This document shows, piece by piece, positions 52,229-64,000 of a DNA stretch of 64,000 nt (position 1 is its first letter; every line of letters begins with the position of its first letter). A program made the position numbers and the translations under genes. Under the pieces are notes generated by a model. The model saw only the letters and a program-made list of their open reading frames with translations, was not told the origin of the DNA and ran no database searches. The stretch spans positions 27,609,478 through 27,673,477 of the forward strand of contig CM017558.1 of assembly GCA_007844125.1 (NCBI GenBank), given 5' to 3'. The DNA comes from Sinonovacula constricta (Eukaryota > Mollusca > Bivalvia > Cardiida > Solecurtidae).

Positions 52229-53855
52229 CTAAGACTTGTTTAGTTATGGAACTTACTGACTATAATCAGAGATAAAATTCTTGACTCCCATTTCTTTATA
52301 TCAATTCGACTTATTCCATTTAGCAGTTGCAATTTATCAAATTTTGGCTTTAACTTGTTTTCTTCATTTCATGACATTTGCTTGAAGGCTCTGTGAAAAA
52401 ATTACGTCCTCATAAAACATATAAATTATTTCTCGTTTAAATAAATGGCATGGATTAAATTTTACATAAATGGTCATAATAGCCGCTTGTGTTTGGGTAT
52501 CTTCTATATTGGAAATAAAGATGTACATGTCTATTATAATTGAATGCACTTCATGTTTCAATATTTAAACGTCTGTAACATAACATTGCAGTATTGCACT
52601 TAAAATCTAGTTATGATGTCTTGATGCCGAAACCTACCCATAAACCACCACGTACGATGTATTAACAATCGTTCGCTCTCTGACACCCACCACTCTCCGC
52701 CCTAACGGCAATGCGTACAATATCTTGCCTAGCTACGCCCATGAGTTGAATGGCCTGTGACATGATCATAAAACTGCCAACACGTGCTTTTCACTGCTAT
52801 ACAAATATCCTTTAATGGGTGTGTAGGAGAATGTCACTTGTCAGTCTATTGTCCGTTCGTTTGTATTTTTGTAACCTAACGATGCCTGATCTATATTTAC
52901 TGAATTGATGTTATTAAATACATCTAAAATTCAGAAAACTAAAACGCATTTGTAATTGAAAACAATGTTCAGCAATACGCCGGAAGTAGAAAGAATTATA
53001 AAGCGAATACAAGAGATGCACATTTTCATCACAAAATCTCCCAATTTTCACTCTATAGTACATAAACTTAAAATTAACAAATGAAATAGTTACAAAACAA
53101 TATATCATGTATCACGTTTAACTGATACCAAACAGAAATCTACAACCTATTGTATTGATATAATATGCATTGACAAAATAAACAACTTTCTCAGACAAAT
53201 ATTTCTATTTTGTCATTGTCTTTATGTCATGTGCAACAAGTGTGCAAACGTGGGGAAATCTCATTACCTGATTGGCTTGTCAGTAATTACCTGAGGAAGG
53301 ACTTAAGTCTATTAATTAAAATGTTATTTTAATTAGGCTATTAATTAAAATAAGCCACAGGCATTCGCATAAATTTTCCTTACACATCGTAAAATAGCTT
53401 TTAATTAGAAATAATTCTAATTAGGCTATTAATTAAAATGGTTTATTTTACGTGCAACACCTTACAGTTAAACGCAAGTTTTCAGGGTTGCAATTCACGA
53501 ATCGGTACAGTAAGGTCCGCCAGTTCTCTATCAGAATAGCATGTATTAACGTTAGTGAGTAAAAGACTATGTACACGTGTTCAAGTCTTAGTTTGTATCA
53601 TATAATCTGCGGTTTTCAGGCCAATTTTATACCTAATATAGTAAAAATTAAAATAAAAGTTACAATACTTTTGAGTTTCATATAGCTTGTAATTGTTGTA
53701 AATAGGTATTTGCGACAAAATGAAATAGCTTAATATGAATTAAATTGAAATCGATATTTTTTTTATGAATATGCACCTGTCTCTTCTTTTGCAACTGCTA
53801 TAGCTGTTCCATTAACAACGTTTTGGGTAAACAGACTGTGTAATTAGGCCTTTTA
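52229..53855. other. AT-rich loop sequence
   Basis: Near 53,306-53,450 there are repeated palindromic ATTAATTAAAAT / TTTTAATTAGGCTATTAA blocks. No coding signal. Confidence 0.5.
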
Positions 53856-55782
53856 TGGCAGTAAAAGAATGGAAATGGATATAGCGGTACAAGAATGAAA
53901 ATGGATACGGCAGTAAAAGAATGGAAATTGATACGACAGTAAAAGAAAAGAAATTATAGGCATTAAAAGAATTGAAATGTATACAGTAGTTAGAGAATGG
54001 AAAATGATACTACAGTACAAGAATGAAAATTGATATTGCAGTACGAGATTTGAAACGGCAGATTAAGAATGGAAATTGAAACCACAGTACATTAATCAAA
54101 CTTGATATAGCAATAAAATAATGGGAATTGATACAGAAGTACAAGAATGGAAATTGATATGTCTGTAAAAGAATGAACATTGATATAGCAGTTCTAGAAT
54201 GGGTTTTGATATAGCAGTACAAGAATGGAATTGAAACGGCAGATTAAGAATGGAAATTGATACCACAGTACAACAATGAAAATGAATATAGCAGTAAAAG
54301 AATGGAAATTTACACGACAGTACAAGAAGAAGAAGAAATTGATAGTGCAGTACAAGAATGGAAATTGATGTAGCAGGAAAAGAATGGAAATTGAAACTGC
54401 AGTAAAAGTATAGAAATTGAAATGGCACATTAAGAATGGACATTGATATGCCTGTAAAAGAATGGAAATTGATACATCAGTAAAATAATGAAAATTTATA
54501 TGCCTGTAAAATAATGGAAATTGATATAGCAGGAAAAGAATGGAAATTGAAACTGCAGTTAAAGAATGGAAATTGAAATGGCATATTAAGAATGGACATT
54601 GATATGACTCTAAAAGAATGGAAATTGATACAGCAGTAAAAGAATAGAAATTGATACAGCAGTAAAAGAATGGGAATTGATACTGCAGTAAAAGAATTTG
54701 ATGGGATGGGATTTTCAGGCATTTTTGCCGATACTGTGCAGCGACATTTCTATTATTATAGTGAGGAGCACTTAATTTGACACTCTTCCACCTGAGCATT
54801 TGCGGACGGTGTAAAAGAATGGAACTTGATACAGCAGTACAAGAATGGAAATAGATATAGCAAGAAAAGAATGGAAAGTGAAACTGCAGTAAAAGAATAG
54901 AAATTGATACAACAGTACAAGAACGAAAATTGATATAGCAGTAAAAGAATGGAAAGTGATACAGTAGTAAAAGAATGGAAATTTATATGGCATTAGAAGA
55001 ATGGAAATTGATATAGCAGTAAAAGAATGGAAATTGAAATGGCAGATTAAGAATGGACATTGATATGCCTGTTAAAGAAAGGAGATTGATACACAAGTAA
55101 AAGAATGGAAATTTATATGGCACTTAAAGAAAAGAAATTGATACGGCAGTAAAAGAATGGAATTTGATATGACAGTTAAGGAATGGAAATTGATACTACA
55201 GTACAAGAATGAAAATTTAAACGATAGTTAAAAAATAAAAAATTGATAAACCAGCAAAAGAATGGAAATTTATATTGCAGTTAAAGAAAAGAAATTGATA
55301 TAGCAGTACAAGAATGGAAACTGATAAAGCAGTATGAGAATTGAAAGTGATACAGCAGTACAAGAAAGTAAATTGATACAGCAGTACAAGAATGGAAATT
55401 GATACAGCATCTAAAGAACGGAATTAATACAGCAGTACAAGAATGCAAATTGATATAGTAGTACAAGAATGGAAATTGATACAGCAGTTAAAGAACGGAA
55501 GTGAAACAGCAGTACAAGAATGCAAATTGAAACAGCAGTACAAGAATGCAAATTGATACAGCAGTACAAGAATGGAAATTGGTAAAGCAGTTAAAGAACG
55601 GAATTGAAATTGACACTTTAGTAACAAAAATGATATTGATGCTGCAATAAGACAGTAAAGTAATTGAAATTGATACAGCAGTAAAAGAGTGGTAAATGAT
55701 TGATACAGCCATAAAAAAATTGAAATTGATATGGTAGTAAGAGAACTGAAATTGCTATAGCAGTAAATAAATTGAAGCACCA
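53856..55782. repeat. 26-bp minisatellite, about 70 units
   Basis: The unit is close to GCAGTAAAAGAATGGAAATT plus GATATA, with much unit-to-unit variation. At about 54,695-54,812 it is broken by unrelated sequence including an inverted SINE-B tail (54,700-54,746). Long ORFs with FHSFTAVSISIL-type repeats arise on the minus strand in all three frames and are array artefacts. Confidence 0.95.
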
Positions 55783-55827
55783 GTAAATGTGGACAAAATA
55801 TTGGAATCAAAGAATTTAAATTGTTTT

Positions 55828-56055
55828 TGAAATACATCCCAGCAACCAATTATGATCATTATAGCAACGTCCAGCTATTTGGGTAGAGAAAGACACTGGG
55901 TAGAACCACTGGCGATAACAGGTCAGCTGGAACACCTTCTAACCCCGAATGGGACCCGAACTAAAATGGCAAGATGCAAAGCAGTCAGGAGTTACAAAAC
56001 CATAGCTCCACGTGTACGCTGACTCGACCACTACACCACTGGCATCCCCTAATTA
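55828..56055 (-). repeat. SINE-C copy, reverse
   Basis: Minus-strand read gives a GGGATGCCAGTGGTGTAGTG head and a GGGTCCCATTCGGGG segment, then GGTTCTACCCAGTG and TTGCTATAATGATCATAATT. Confidence 0.8.
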
Positions 56056-56589
56056 AAATGATATATCAGTAGCAGTAAAAATGTAATAGTGTATCATTAT
56101 TACTTAACGGTACAACATAGCTTCTGATTATCTGTTAGTATTTTCTTCTTTTTTTGTGTATGATTTGATATTGAACAGATTTTTGGCGAAGACAAACAAT
56201 ACTTCCATTAATCATATTTATTCAGGTAATTATAAGATCATATATTGATACATATAGCAACAATAAAAAAATACTCTAAGATAAAGGAAACAGCATTACA
56301 AATCTTGAAGGACTATCATGAGTTTTAAGAAATAAAAAAAAATTGCTCAAAAATCTACTTCAAGGATCTGCTAGACTTTGTCATGGGTGAGTATCAGTAA
56401 AATACTCTAGATTTGTAAAACAAATTATATCACAATACGAACAGATAAAATTATACTATAGCTTAATATAAGCTACTAAAACTTAAAAATAAGAAGTGTT
56501 TAAGATATGTTAAGTAAAAATTGATCAATAAATATCAAATGATCAAAATAAATGTTTGATTTAATTATTGGGTTCATCGCCCCAGCAAC
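56056..56589. other. AT-rich loop sequence, nothing recognised
   Basis: No coding or repeat match seen. Confidence 0.45.
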
Positions 56590-56800
56590 AGTTTTTCAGC
56601 TATCTGAAGACAGTGTGCAATTGAAGCAGATATAATCCTGCCTCCACTGTGTATAACATGCCATGAACAACTGGCATGATACTACACCCAGTCACATTAT
56701 CCTGACAATAGGCCAACCAGTCATTGAACAACCATTATATTTGCTGGAGTGTTAGCAAGAGAGCTATACCACTACAATTTTTAACGACTTTAGTATTTCA
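56590..56800 (-). repeat. SINE-A copy, reverse, next to the right inner arm edge
   Basis: Complement of the SINE-A body and tail (TATCTGAAGACAGTGTGCAA, CACCCAGTCACATTATCCTG, TTTTTAACGACTTTAGTA). It ends about 30 bp before the right arm begins and is absent from the left arm. Confidence 0.85.
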
Positions 56801-58927
56801 CAAAAGTCATGAAACGGGATCAAAACATATAAATGCTGCCAGAACTTATTTCCAAAATGGAACATTGTTTCCTGTTAACATTTTGGCAGTGCAGAAGGAT
56901 ATTGAAAAAGATTGATAATAAATGTAAGATGTAAAGTATCAGTAGTACAATCAATAACGTCTATGAGCATGCTATAAATAAATTTGTTTCCATTTATAAT
57001 TTAAAACAAAAATGTAACTGGCCTCTGGTAAATTGCCTCGCTTGCTTTCAGAAGAGCCCATTTCATAGCCTTGGTTGATAAAACTTGTTGAAATAGACAG
57101 TTTGAACAAACATGGTATAACAGTAATTAAACATTTAGTGACTTTTTGAATGAAGACATACATGCAGCAAACAAAAACACGTGTACAGATCATTTTTCCA
57201 GGCAGATTGTGGCTGTACTTTTGCAAGCTTATTTTTTTTTGTTCAAATGAATATTGGAGACTTATCTGCAAACATTTTATTGTGACTGAAATGCATCTTC
57301 CTTTTAAAATGTGCAAAATTAAAATGATTTTGACAGTTTTGTGCACTGAATGCCTTGCACATGAAGAGTAGGTGGATTGTTTTATAACCTGTAAAATGAT
57401 TCAATACTATGCTTATTGGGTCATGGTACTTTTCTTAGCACATGTGAACAGTATTCTTGCTGACTGAGTGTATAAACTGGCTCTTTGTGTAAGCAGTAGA
57501 CCATAGCTGGGATGGTGCTATTTCAGGTCTCTATAGTTGGAAAGCTAATGGTCATCCTTTTGATGTCATTTACATCAGAAACTAAAGTCACTTTTAATGG
57601 ATGCATTAAGGATTCCCTTCAGGTCCAGTTTTCTTGGAAAATGGTGATTTTTTTTTGTTAAAATGCTTCACAGCAGTTTTCTCATCTTTCACTTAGCCAA
57701 TACAACCTGTAAATAGGAACATGAACAACATCAATGTTAGATTATAATCAGTTTATGTTACTAAAATGTCATTTGTACATTATAAAAATTATTAAATTAA
57801 GCTTATAGCAGTAAACAAACATAAATAATACATGAAGGCAATGATGACCTGAGTGATCAGATATTAAAGCAAAATTACCAGGGAATATCAGCAATGTTTA
57901 AACAGAACAGAATCATTGTAATGCATGTACATAAGCAACATTTGAACAATCTGTTTCATTTTTTAATTCATGACAATAAATGAAAATGGTCATGCAGCTG
58001 GCAGCTATGTTTTCTTTTTGGATAGATTAACATTATTTGAACAATCTTGATACAGGACATGTATACCAACTATAAAGGTTCTAGCTCTTGTAGTTTTTGC
58101 AAGAAGTTTTTCCAAGTTTTCATGGCGGCCATGTTTTTTAGTGAGTCAAAGTTATTGAAACAATTTTTGTTTCCCCCTGCCTGCTTACTCATCAGAGTAA
58201 ATTTAGTTTAATTTGGGCCAGCATTTTCGTTTAAAAGTCATTAAAGAAAGATGATGCCAAAAGGAGACACAGCTCAGGTGAACTTAAAATTATATATCTG
58301 AACAACAAGCAAGTTTCAAACCAAGGCTAACATGTTAATATATAGAACACTAAGCTAAACAGTTAACAAACTAACATAGATAGAAGTTATTAGTAAAATG
58401 TATGAATATTAAAGGCATAGTAATGGCCTTTTTTAGAGACCACATTCATAACAAGATAACACTATGCTGTAAGATCAAAACTGCATGTAATCTGTTTATA
58501 AAACACATGGATATTATTCGGGGTAGGGGGCGTTCAACAATTAGTCACACTTTATGTACATGTGCTTAATGCACTGCCATTGCTCAACAAGCCTGTTATC
58601 ACTACCCATGCCTTGATACCCTTGCAGTCAGAGACTGTTTCCAAACTGGTAGATCTAAGCAAATAATAAGCAAATATGGCCATATTCCAATACCTTCAAA
58701 GCTGAAAACTAATCACATTTGATAAATATTTTGAAACAACCTGGTTGTATCATACTTCTAATATCGCCATTCACCATATGACAGCACCCTTAACTCTCCA
58801 TTATTTTGGCAAAAATATATGACATTGCTACATTGCTGACACATTTGTCTATAATCTAAACTGACCTTGTGGAAGCAAGTGTATAATGGAAAACAACAAC
58901 ACCTCCAAATTAAAGGTGGTATCTGAT

Positions 58928-58951
58928 GATATATATATATATATATATATT
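58928..58951. repeat. short (AT)n, right arm
   Basis: Mirror-position counterpart of 47,057-47,184. Confidence 0.9.
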
Positions 58952-59564
58952 AGCAATACACCAGACTTAAATGTAGTGACAGAAAACCTAGCTTTGTTAA
59001 AATCAATAGATACATAAGGCAAGCTATGAAAAACATTGTCTGACTTTTTTAACACATTTGGGACATCTGCAAATAACAAATTACAGACTTTGCAGATGTT
59101 GTCATCTCTGATTGACATGCTAAGTGATATATTTCACAATTCTTACCTTATAACAATTGTTGAAATGTTATGAACAGACAGTAGTTAAAATAGTTAATGC
59201 AGCAATTATGCACAAATTATCCCAGAACAGAGGTAATATGTTGTTTGTTAATGGATATAGGCAAATGGTTGTATATCACCTTTAAGCCAGACACTATTTG
59301 TAGTTAAAATCAAAGATGTTTTCAGATAAGTATGATGGAGTATGCATAGTAATAACGGACATCTGTTTAATGTCACTCTCTACAAGGTAAGCTTTGTGGA
59401 AAGACAATCTAAGCACAATGTGGACTGCAAGGAGCACCTGCAACTACAAAGTATGCCTGATGCATGTAAAGGAAAGAAGCAGGGAATTTTTATAGTAATG
59501 TACCACAAATGCCACAAATGAGTGCATCTTAAGTAAGGCAAATTAAAGAAATGCTCCCTAAACA

Positions 59565-59816
59565 GTGCTCTACCAAGGATTCAAACTTGGTAGGCATTTG
59601 TCACAGAAAACATTACATTTTTCCACCTCCTGCTTGCCATCCTTAAAACAAAGTATTGATACTGGCAGCACTAGACATTGTGTTCTGCACTTGCGTCAAG
59701 CTGCAATGCTGTACGAGTGTGTGCGACATAGGCTATCGAGGATGATGTACATTGCATTAAAAGGAACAACACCTCCATGCAAAAAGTGGATCATATTGCG
59801 ACACCAGCTACAATGA
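59565..59816 (+). pseudogene. right-arm counterpart of the unknown ORF
   Basis: Shares LRQAAMLY and RMMYIALKGTTPPC with the left-arm ORF, then shifts frame after GTTPPCKKW, where the left copy continues GSGSYCNTSYNEVKL. Confidence 0.35.
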
Positions 59817-60367
59817 AGTGAAATGAATTTTGGTTCTTTTTGGTTGACACTGCTCATCCAACCCCTTTGAAGCAATACACCTGACTGGCTTCTACAGCAG
59901 AAATGGACTGACTACATGAATACATACCTCGGCAAGCTCATGTAGATTGCAGCAAGGCTCATAACAAGGCCTGTGGTGTAAAATTGTTCAGAAATCGTAA
60001 TGCATATTCGCACCCTCAAAGAGGAACAGAACGGCTGAAAAAGAAGAAGACTAAATCCATGTAAATATGCTAAGCATAGCTGATGTACATATATGATTCA
60101 TCCCACTCAATTCGTGCTTGTGTTGTTAAAAATCCCCACACAAATATATGACATCAACAAGCAGATTTCAAGTTTACCATATACTGTTGACAGTGTTCAT
60201 TGTCTTTCCTGGCTCAAAGTGTAAGATACCACCTTTAAAATGGTTACATAAATGACAAAGATTAATGAAACTACCATCCATAAAAGCTTTGTGCATGTAC
60301 AGTACATCCCTTGCTACTTCTTTACTGACTTGCCTTTGTTTCTATACAATGTTAAGAAAAACTATTT

Positions 60368-60889
60368 CCGAAACAAGAGGGCCATGATAGCCCTTAATCC
60401 CTCACCTGAACACACAGGCTTTTAGTAGGCTCATATTGGGTGTCAGTTAATTAAGAGTTATTTACTTTGGTGAAGATTGGACCATTAGTGTTGCCACTGG
60501 GCTGATAACATTTTCTAGAATTTCACCTAGTGTCCCACTGAATCCAAGTGACCCAGTTCAAAACTAAGATTTCATACAGGCAAACATTCTGGTCCAGTTT
60601 GTTGAAGATATATAAATGTGGCCTCTGTGATCACTAGGTTTTCTATAATTTGAGCTAGTTACCTAGTTTTTGACCCCGCCTGATACAGTTAGGAACTCAC
60701 CCGAGATTTCTTGCTGGCAAACATTCTGGCCATGTTTAGTGAAGATTGGGTCATAAATGTGGTCTCTAATGTGTTCACAAGGGCTTTCCAAGATTTGAAC
60801 TAGTGACCAACTTTTTGGCCCCATGTGACCCAATGCGGAACTCAGTCAAGATTTCATGCAATCAAGTTGTGCTCAGGTGAGCTAAACAT
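60368..60889. repeat. same interspersed repeat, right arm (inverted)
   Basis: Mirror of 45,056-45,580 from CAAGAGGGCCATGATAGCCC to GTGCTCAGGTGAGCT, so it was present before the arms separated. Confidence 0.7.
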
Positions 60890-61426
60890 TAGCTATGACA
60901 AAGTGTATTTTATGTATTCAATTTACTCCTAAAAAAATTAAGAGGAGAAACTTCATGGTTTACAATAAGCCAAAATAAACATTAAGTTAGATTATTCCAT
61001 CATCAAAATCATGAAAGTTAGCAAAACAGCTCTGAATTTAACAAAAAAGATACTAATCATCACATTGTGTATGATAATATAATCCAAAACATGTTCACAC
61101 CTGAAAGGTGAGTGTTACTTTTAGATCTGATATTCAATTTTTCTACTTCCTTAACTATTACAAATTTAGTCTAGTAGTTTTTTTACAATAAAATGTTACC
61201 TTAGCCATTGCTGTTCTAAGTGTCCTCTATGAAGGTGACTCAACCTGATAATAAATATAACATAATATTCACTTTCAGTAAACATCAAGCTATGAAATAA
61301 CATTTACATTCTGAAGTACAAAATTATTACAATAATTGCAAATTATTGCTTATATGTTAGTTTTATTTTAGTTAACAAATTCACAAACACTAACATTATA
61401 CACAGAATATATTTATTATTTTAGGC

Positions 61427-62540
61427 TTATCTAAACTTAAAAGTATGAAACAGATCATAATGTAGATTACATGACAATGCAAATTCACACTTCAATAAAT
61501 TCTTAGAAACAGAAACAGGCAATTGTTCCATGTAGTTCCGGGAATAAGAAGGTATGTACATACTGTTGCATTGTCGTGTTAGGATTAAGGCTACACCAAT
61601 GTGTTTCATTTCAGCGTAATTTTCAAAGTCTGTCTATGGAAAGATTTTCGGTACATTCCTTTCAAACAGCGATTGACCAGCATACTGTAATGTGTGAGAT
61701 TAAAAACATAAGCATGGCAACACAAACGTGATTTTCCTCAAAGAAATAACTTAACTGTAGCTGAAATGCTACAGAAAAGGAAAATAACTACAGTAGAATT
61801 TGGAAATCAGTATCAGACAGGTATATATCTGCAAGTAATCTATTCTTAACTATTCCAACAAAATACATTGCAATGGACAGTAAACCAGGTCTGGGGCAGT
61901 ATCTTAACAAGGCATTTTTAATTCATACGACTTTACCTAAGTGAAAGATAGACATGTACTTAACTCATGCTGACACAGCCACTTATGTTTTTTTTTCTTT
62001 AATAGAATACTTATGTTAATTATGATGGTATTTTTTTTTTCATCAATTCTATGCAGGTCAGGTACATTTCCATGTACAGAGAATAATTAAAACGCTTGGT
62101 GTATATGACAATTTGTTAATTATTATGTTAATTTTTTTTCATCAATGCTATGCAGGTCATGTACATTTCCATGTACAGAGAATAATTGAAACGCTTGGTG
62201 TATATGACAATTTGTTAATTATTATGGTAAGTGTTTTAAACTGTCAAAAAGGATGAAACTAAAATTTACCCAGACTCCCGAGAAATGGAGAATAGGCTGC
62301 ATCAAAACTCGGGTGTTTCATGGAAAATAATGAATGCATTTTGATAAAAAAAATAGTTGCATTACAAAGCATTTGAACACATACCTTCTGGAAATGAAAA
62401 TTTCGTGTACCATCAACTTTCTGCATGTCATTTAAGATCAAAGAGGTATTCACGACTGGATACCATTCATATTGGCCAACCTTCTTTTCTCCAAGTGCGA
62501 ACAAGGACCGACAGTATGCATGACAGTAGGTACTGAACCA
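61427..62540 (-). pseudogene. right-arm two-exon pseudogene, unknown family
   Basis: Exon 1, 62,540-62,385 (52 codons, open), reads WFSTYCHAYCRSLFALGEKK and ends NFHFQK before GTATGTG. Exon 2, 61,684-61,427, reads YAGQSLFERNVPKIFP, then TAG, then an open stretch including HIGVALILTRQCNSMYIPSY and ending KFR-TAA. Exon 2 has the same 258-nt length as in the left arm. The TAG is shared by both arms, so it predates the split or is the true end. Function unknown. Confidence 0.45.
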
Positions 62541-62673
62541 CTGAAAATATGCTGACAATGTCACAGTATCTTAAATACGGTGTTTTAAGCCTCAAAATAT
62601 TTATCATGAACACTTTTTACACCAGAATGTAATGGTAGGAAATTTAGGCACGCGTAGTAAAAAATAGCAATCT

Positions 62674-62735
62674 GGCGCATGCGCACACTAGACAGAGAAA
62701 TTTAAGCACGGTAGAAACATCAGACCGTGACACCG
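62674..62735 (-). promoter_or_regulatory. right terminus: hairpin plus NRF1-like site
   Basis: Inverted copy of the left terminus, with the facing CACGGT/ACCGTG stem and GGCGCATGCGCA at 62,674-62,685. Confidence 0.55.
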
Positions 62736-64000
62736 CGCATTGTTAATTTAGTACAGTCTCCCGAATATTCCGCCAACGACTGGTTCCATGTGCTCGACTG
62801 TACACAGTGTTGTGTGTTAAGAACTTGGGATACGGCGGGAATAACCTACATATACAACAATTACATTTTCTATTGTTTCATTTAAGTATATCATTTCTGC
62901 TCATTTATGTATAAACTTTGAATTACTTAATATTTTTTTCATGTGTATTTTTGAAAGATCTAGATTTTTGTTTTTCTTCTCCAAGTTAATTTCTTGCATC
63001 ATCAAAACAAACCATAACGGGACTGACTGGACCGCGTGCTAAAATCATGACCGACTTTCCTTTCATGCTTTTGTTTATTGTTTTTGTTCATCTATTTTAG
63101 ATATATATATATATATTTATGCGTTTAGTCACTAATTAGTAATTTATTAATAAAAAGACTTAGCCAAATTGAATCGTTTTCATTATTTTGACATTATTGA
63201 CCTTTTTTCTTTTCTTAACATAAATTGTACTCATTGAACTCAGAAATTCAGGCTGTAGGTAATCGCGATTGTCATCTAGGTTGTAAAAGAGTCTTCTGAC
63301 ATGTTCATTTTATGGTGTATGAAAAAGCATTTGCTGATTTTGAAGGCAGAAAATGGTGCTTCTATGTAAAGACAGGTTATTATTGCTAGAATAAATTATT
63401 CTTACATTACCTAAATTGTAAAACAATGTTTTTTTTAACTATATATTCAATATATTATTCAAGTCTAGAATTTAAGCGTTTTTCCAGTTGCATTTTTTGC
63501 CACTGCAAATATTTTCAGCTTGCAATTTCTAGAAGCTACTTGCTGTTTTTTTAAAAAAGTATTTAATTACATTACATGCTAATGCTAGATAAGATTAAAT
63601 AGTATTTGAAGTCAGTGTGCCATTTAAAAAAGAAGAAAATCATGTAAGTATTAATGTTATTATCATCATAACAAGTGTAAGTGAAACTTTTTTAAAAGCT
63701 GCTGTTCAGTATTTTAAAAGGGTGTCATGTCATAAAGGCCCAAATCTGAAACAGCCCAGACCAAAAAAGGCCTATGTTTTAAGGGTATCAGAATGGCTCA
63801 CAAATACTGAAATAGGGGTCATAAAAGCCTATATGTGTTGTAATATGAAAGTGTCTGTTATTGATTTGTTCAAGTAGCATATTGGTCGCTGCTGTATATT
63901 ATTAAATGTATTGTTTTCTTATCTCATAAGTACTGTTGATAGACATAAATAAAGGCAATAAAGATAATAGGAATGCTGCGCAATTCATCTTGTAATTACC
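62736..64000. other. flank beyond the giant element
   Basis: AT-rich, with a short (AT)n near 63,100. An 86-codon ORF at 63,617-63,877 has no recognisable family or splice context. Confidence 0.4.

Larger units (their letters stand above)
56832..62735 (-). repeat. right arm of the giant inverted repeat
   Basis: 5.9 kb, the mirror of the left arm. The 17 nt missing from the left-arm first exon are present here, so this arm preserves the older reading frame in that exon. Confidence 0.88.

Noticed and set aside
54010..55849. Several minus-strand ORFs rich in F, S and I
   Set aside because: They are translations of the 26-bp minisatellite, which cycles through frames.
63617..63877. 86-codon ORF near the window end
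   Set aside because: No recognisable motif; one short open frame in AT-rich DNA is not enough to call a gene.

Overview
This is an AT-rich, intron-bearing metazoan nuclear window with a heavy load of tRNA-head SINEs, MITEs, minisatellites and local duplications. The repeat style (several SINE families with box A/box B heads, and an interspersed repeat ending in GGCCATCATGGCCCTCTTG) suggests a bivalve or related lophotrochozoan. That assignment is an inference from repeat style. There is nothing bacterial here: no operons, and almost every long ORF lies in tandem repeats or SINEs.

Layout. (1) 1-18,000, + strand: the 3' nine coding exons of an SLC7 amino-acid transporter light chain (LAT / b0,+AT-like). 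All have GT/AG borders, their phases join, and they end in a TAG at 17,696-17,698. The 5' third of the gene lies upstream of the window. Its introns hold SINEs of three families (called A, B and C here), a 60-bp and a 28-bp minisatellite, and a four-deep nest of mobile elements at 11,759-14,166. (2) 18,002-21,003: AT-rich 3' flank with SINE-C copies and local duplications. (3) 21,004-33,530: a direct tandem duplication of a roughly 6-kb non-coding unit. The two copies carry the same SINE insertions at the same places. (4) 35,189-41,385, - strand: a complete five-exon gene for a 156-residue calmodulin-fold protein with degenerate EF-hands. Its initiator ATG is the last codon of exon 1, as in vertebrate calmodulin genes. 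Its introns hold three related MITE copies (one outside the gene), a pogo-like MITE, SINEs and long CT/AT microsatellites. (5) 41,624-62,735: a 21-kb giant inverted repeat with an 8.1-kb left arm, a 7.1-kb loop and a 5.9-kb right arm. The outer ends share a hairpin-bearing terminus and an NRF1-like site. Each arm carries the same decayed two-exon gene reading inward. The loop holds a third copy of the terminus followed by a 122-bp array, a broken gene of the repeat-associated 'TGCDxTS' family between two 326-bp direct repeats, and a 1.9-kb 26-bp minisatellite. (6) 62,736-64,000: AT-rich flank with no recognisable gene.

The two intact-looking genes are unrelated in function and lie on opposite strands. 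The most unusual item is the 21-kb palindromic element, which looks like an old, possibly undescribed large terminal-inverted-repeat transposon or a composite of one. Family names for SINEs A, B and C and for the MITEs are local labels.
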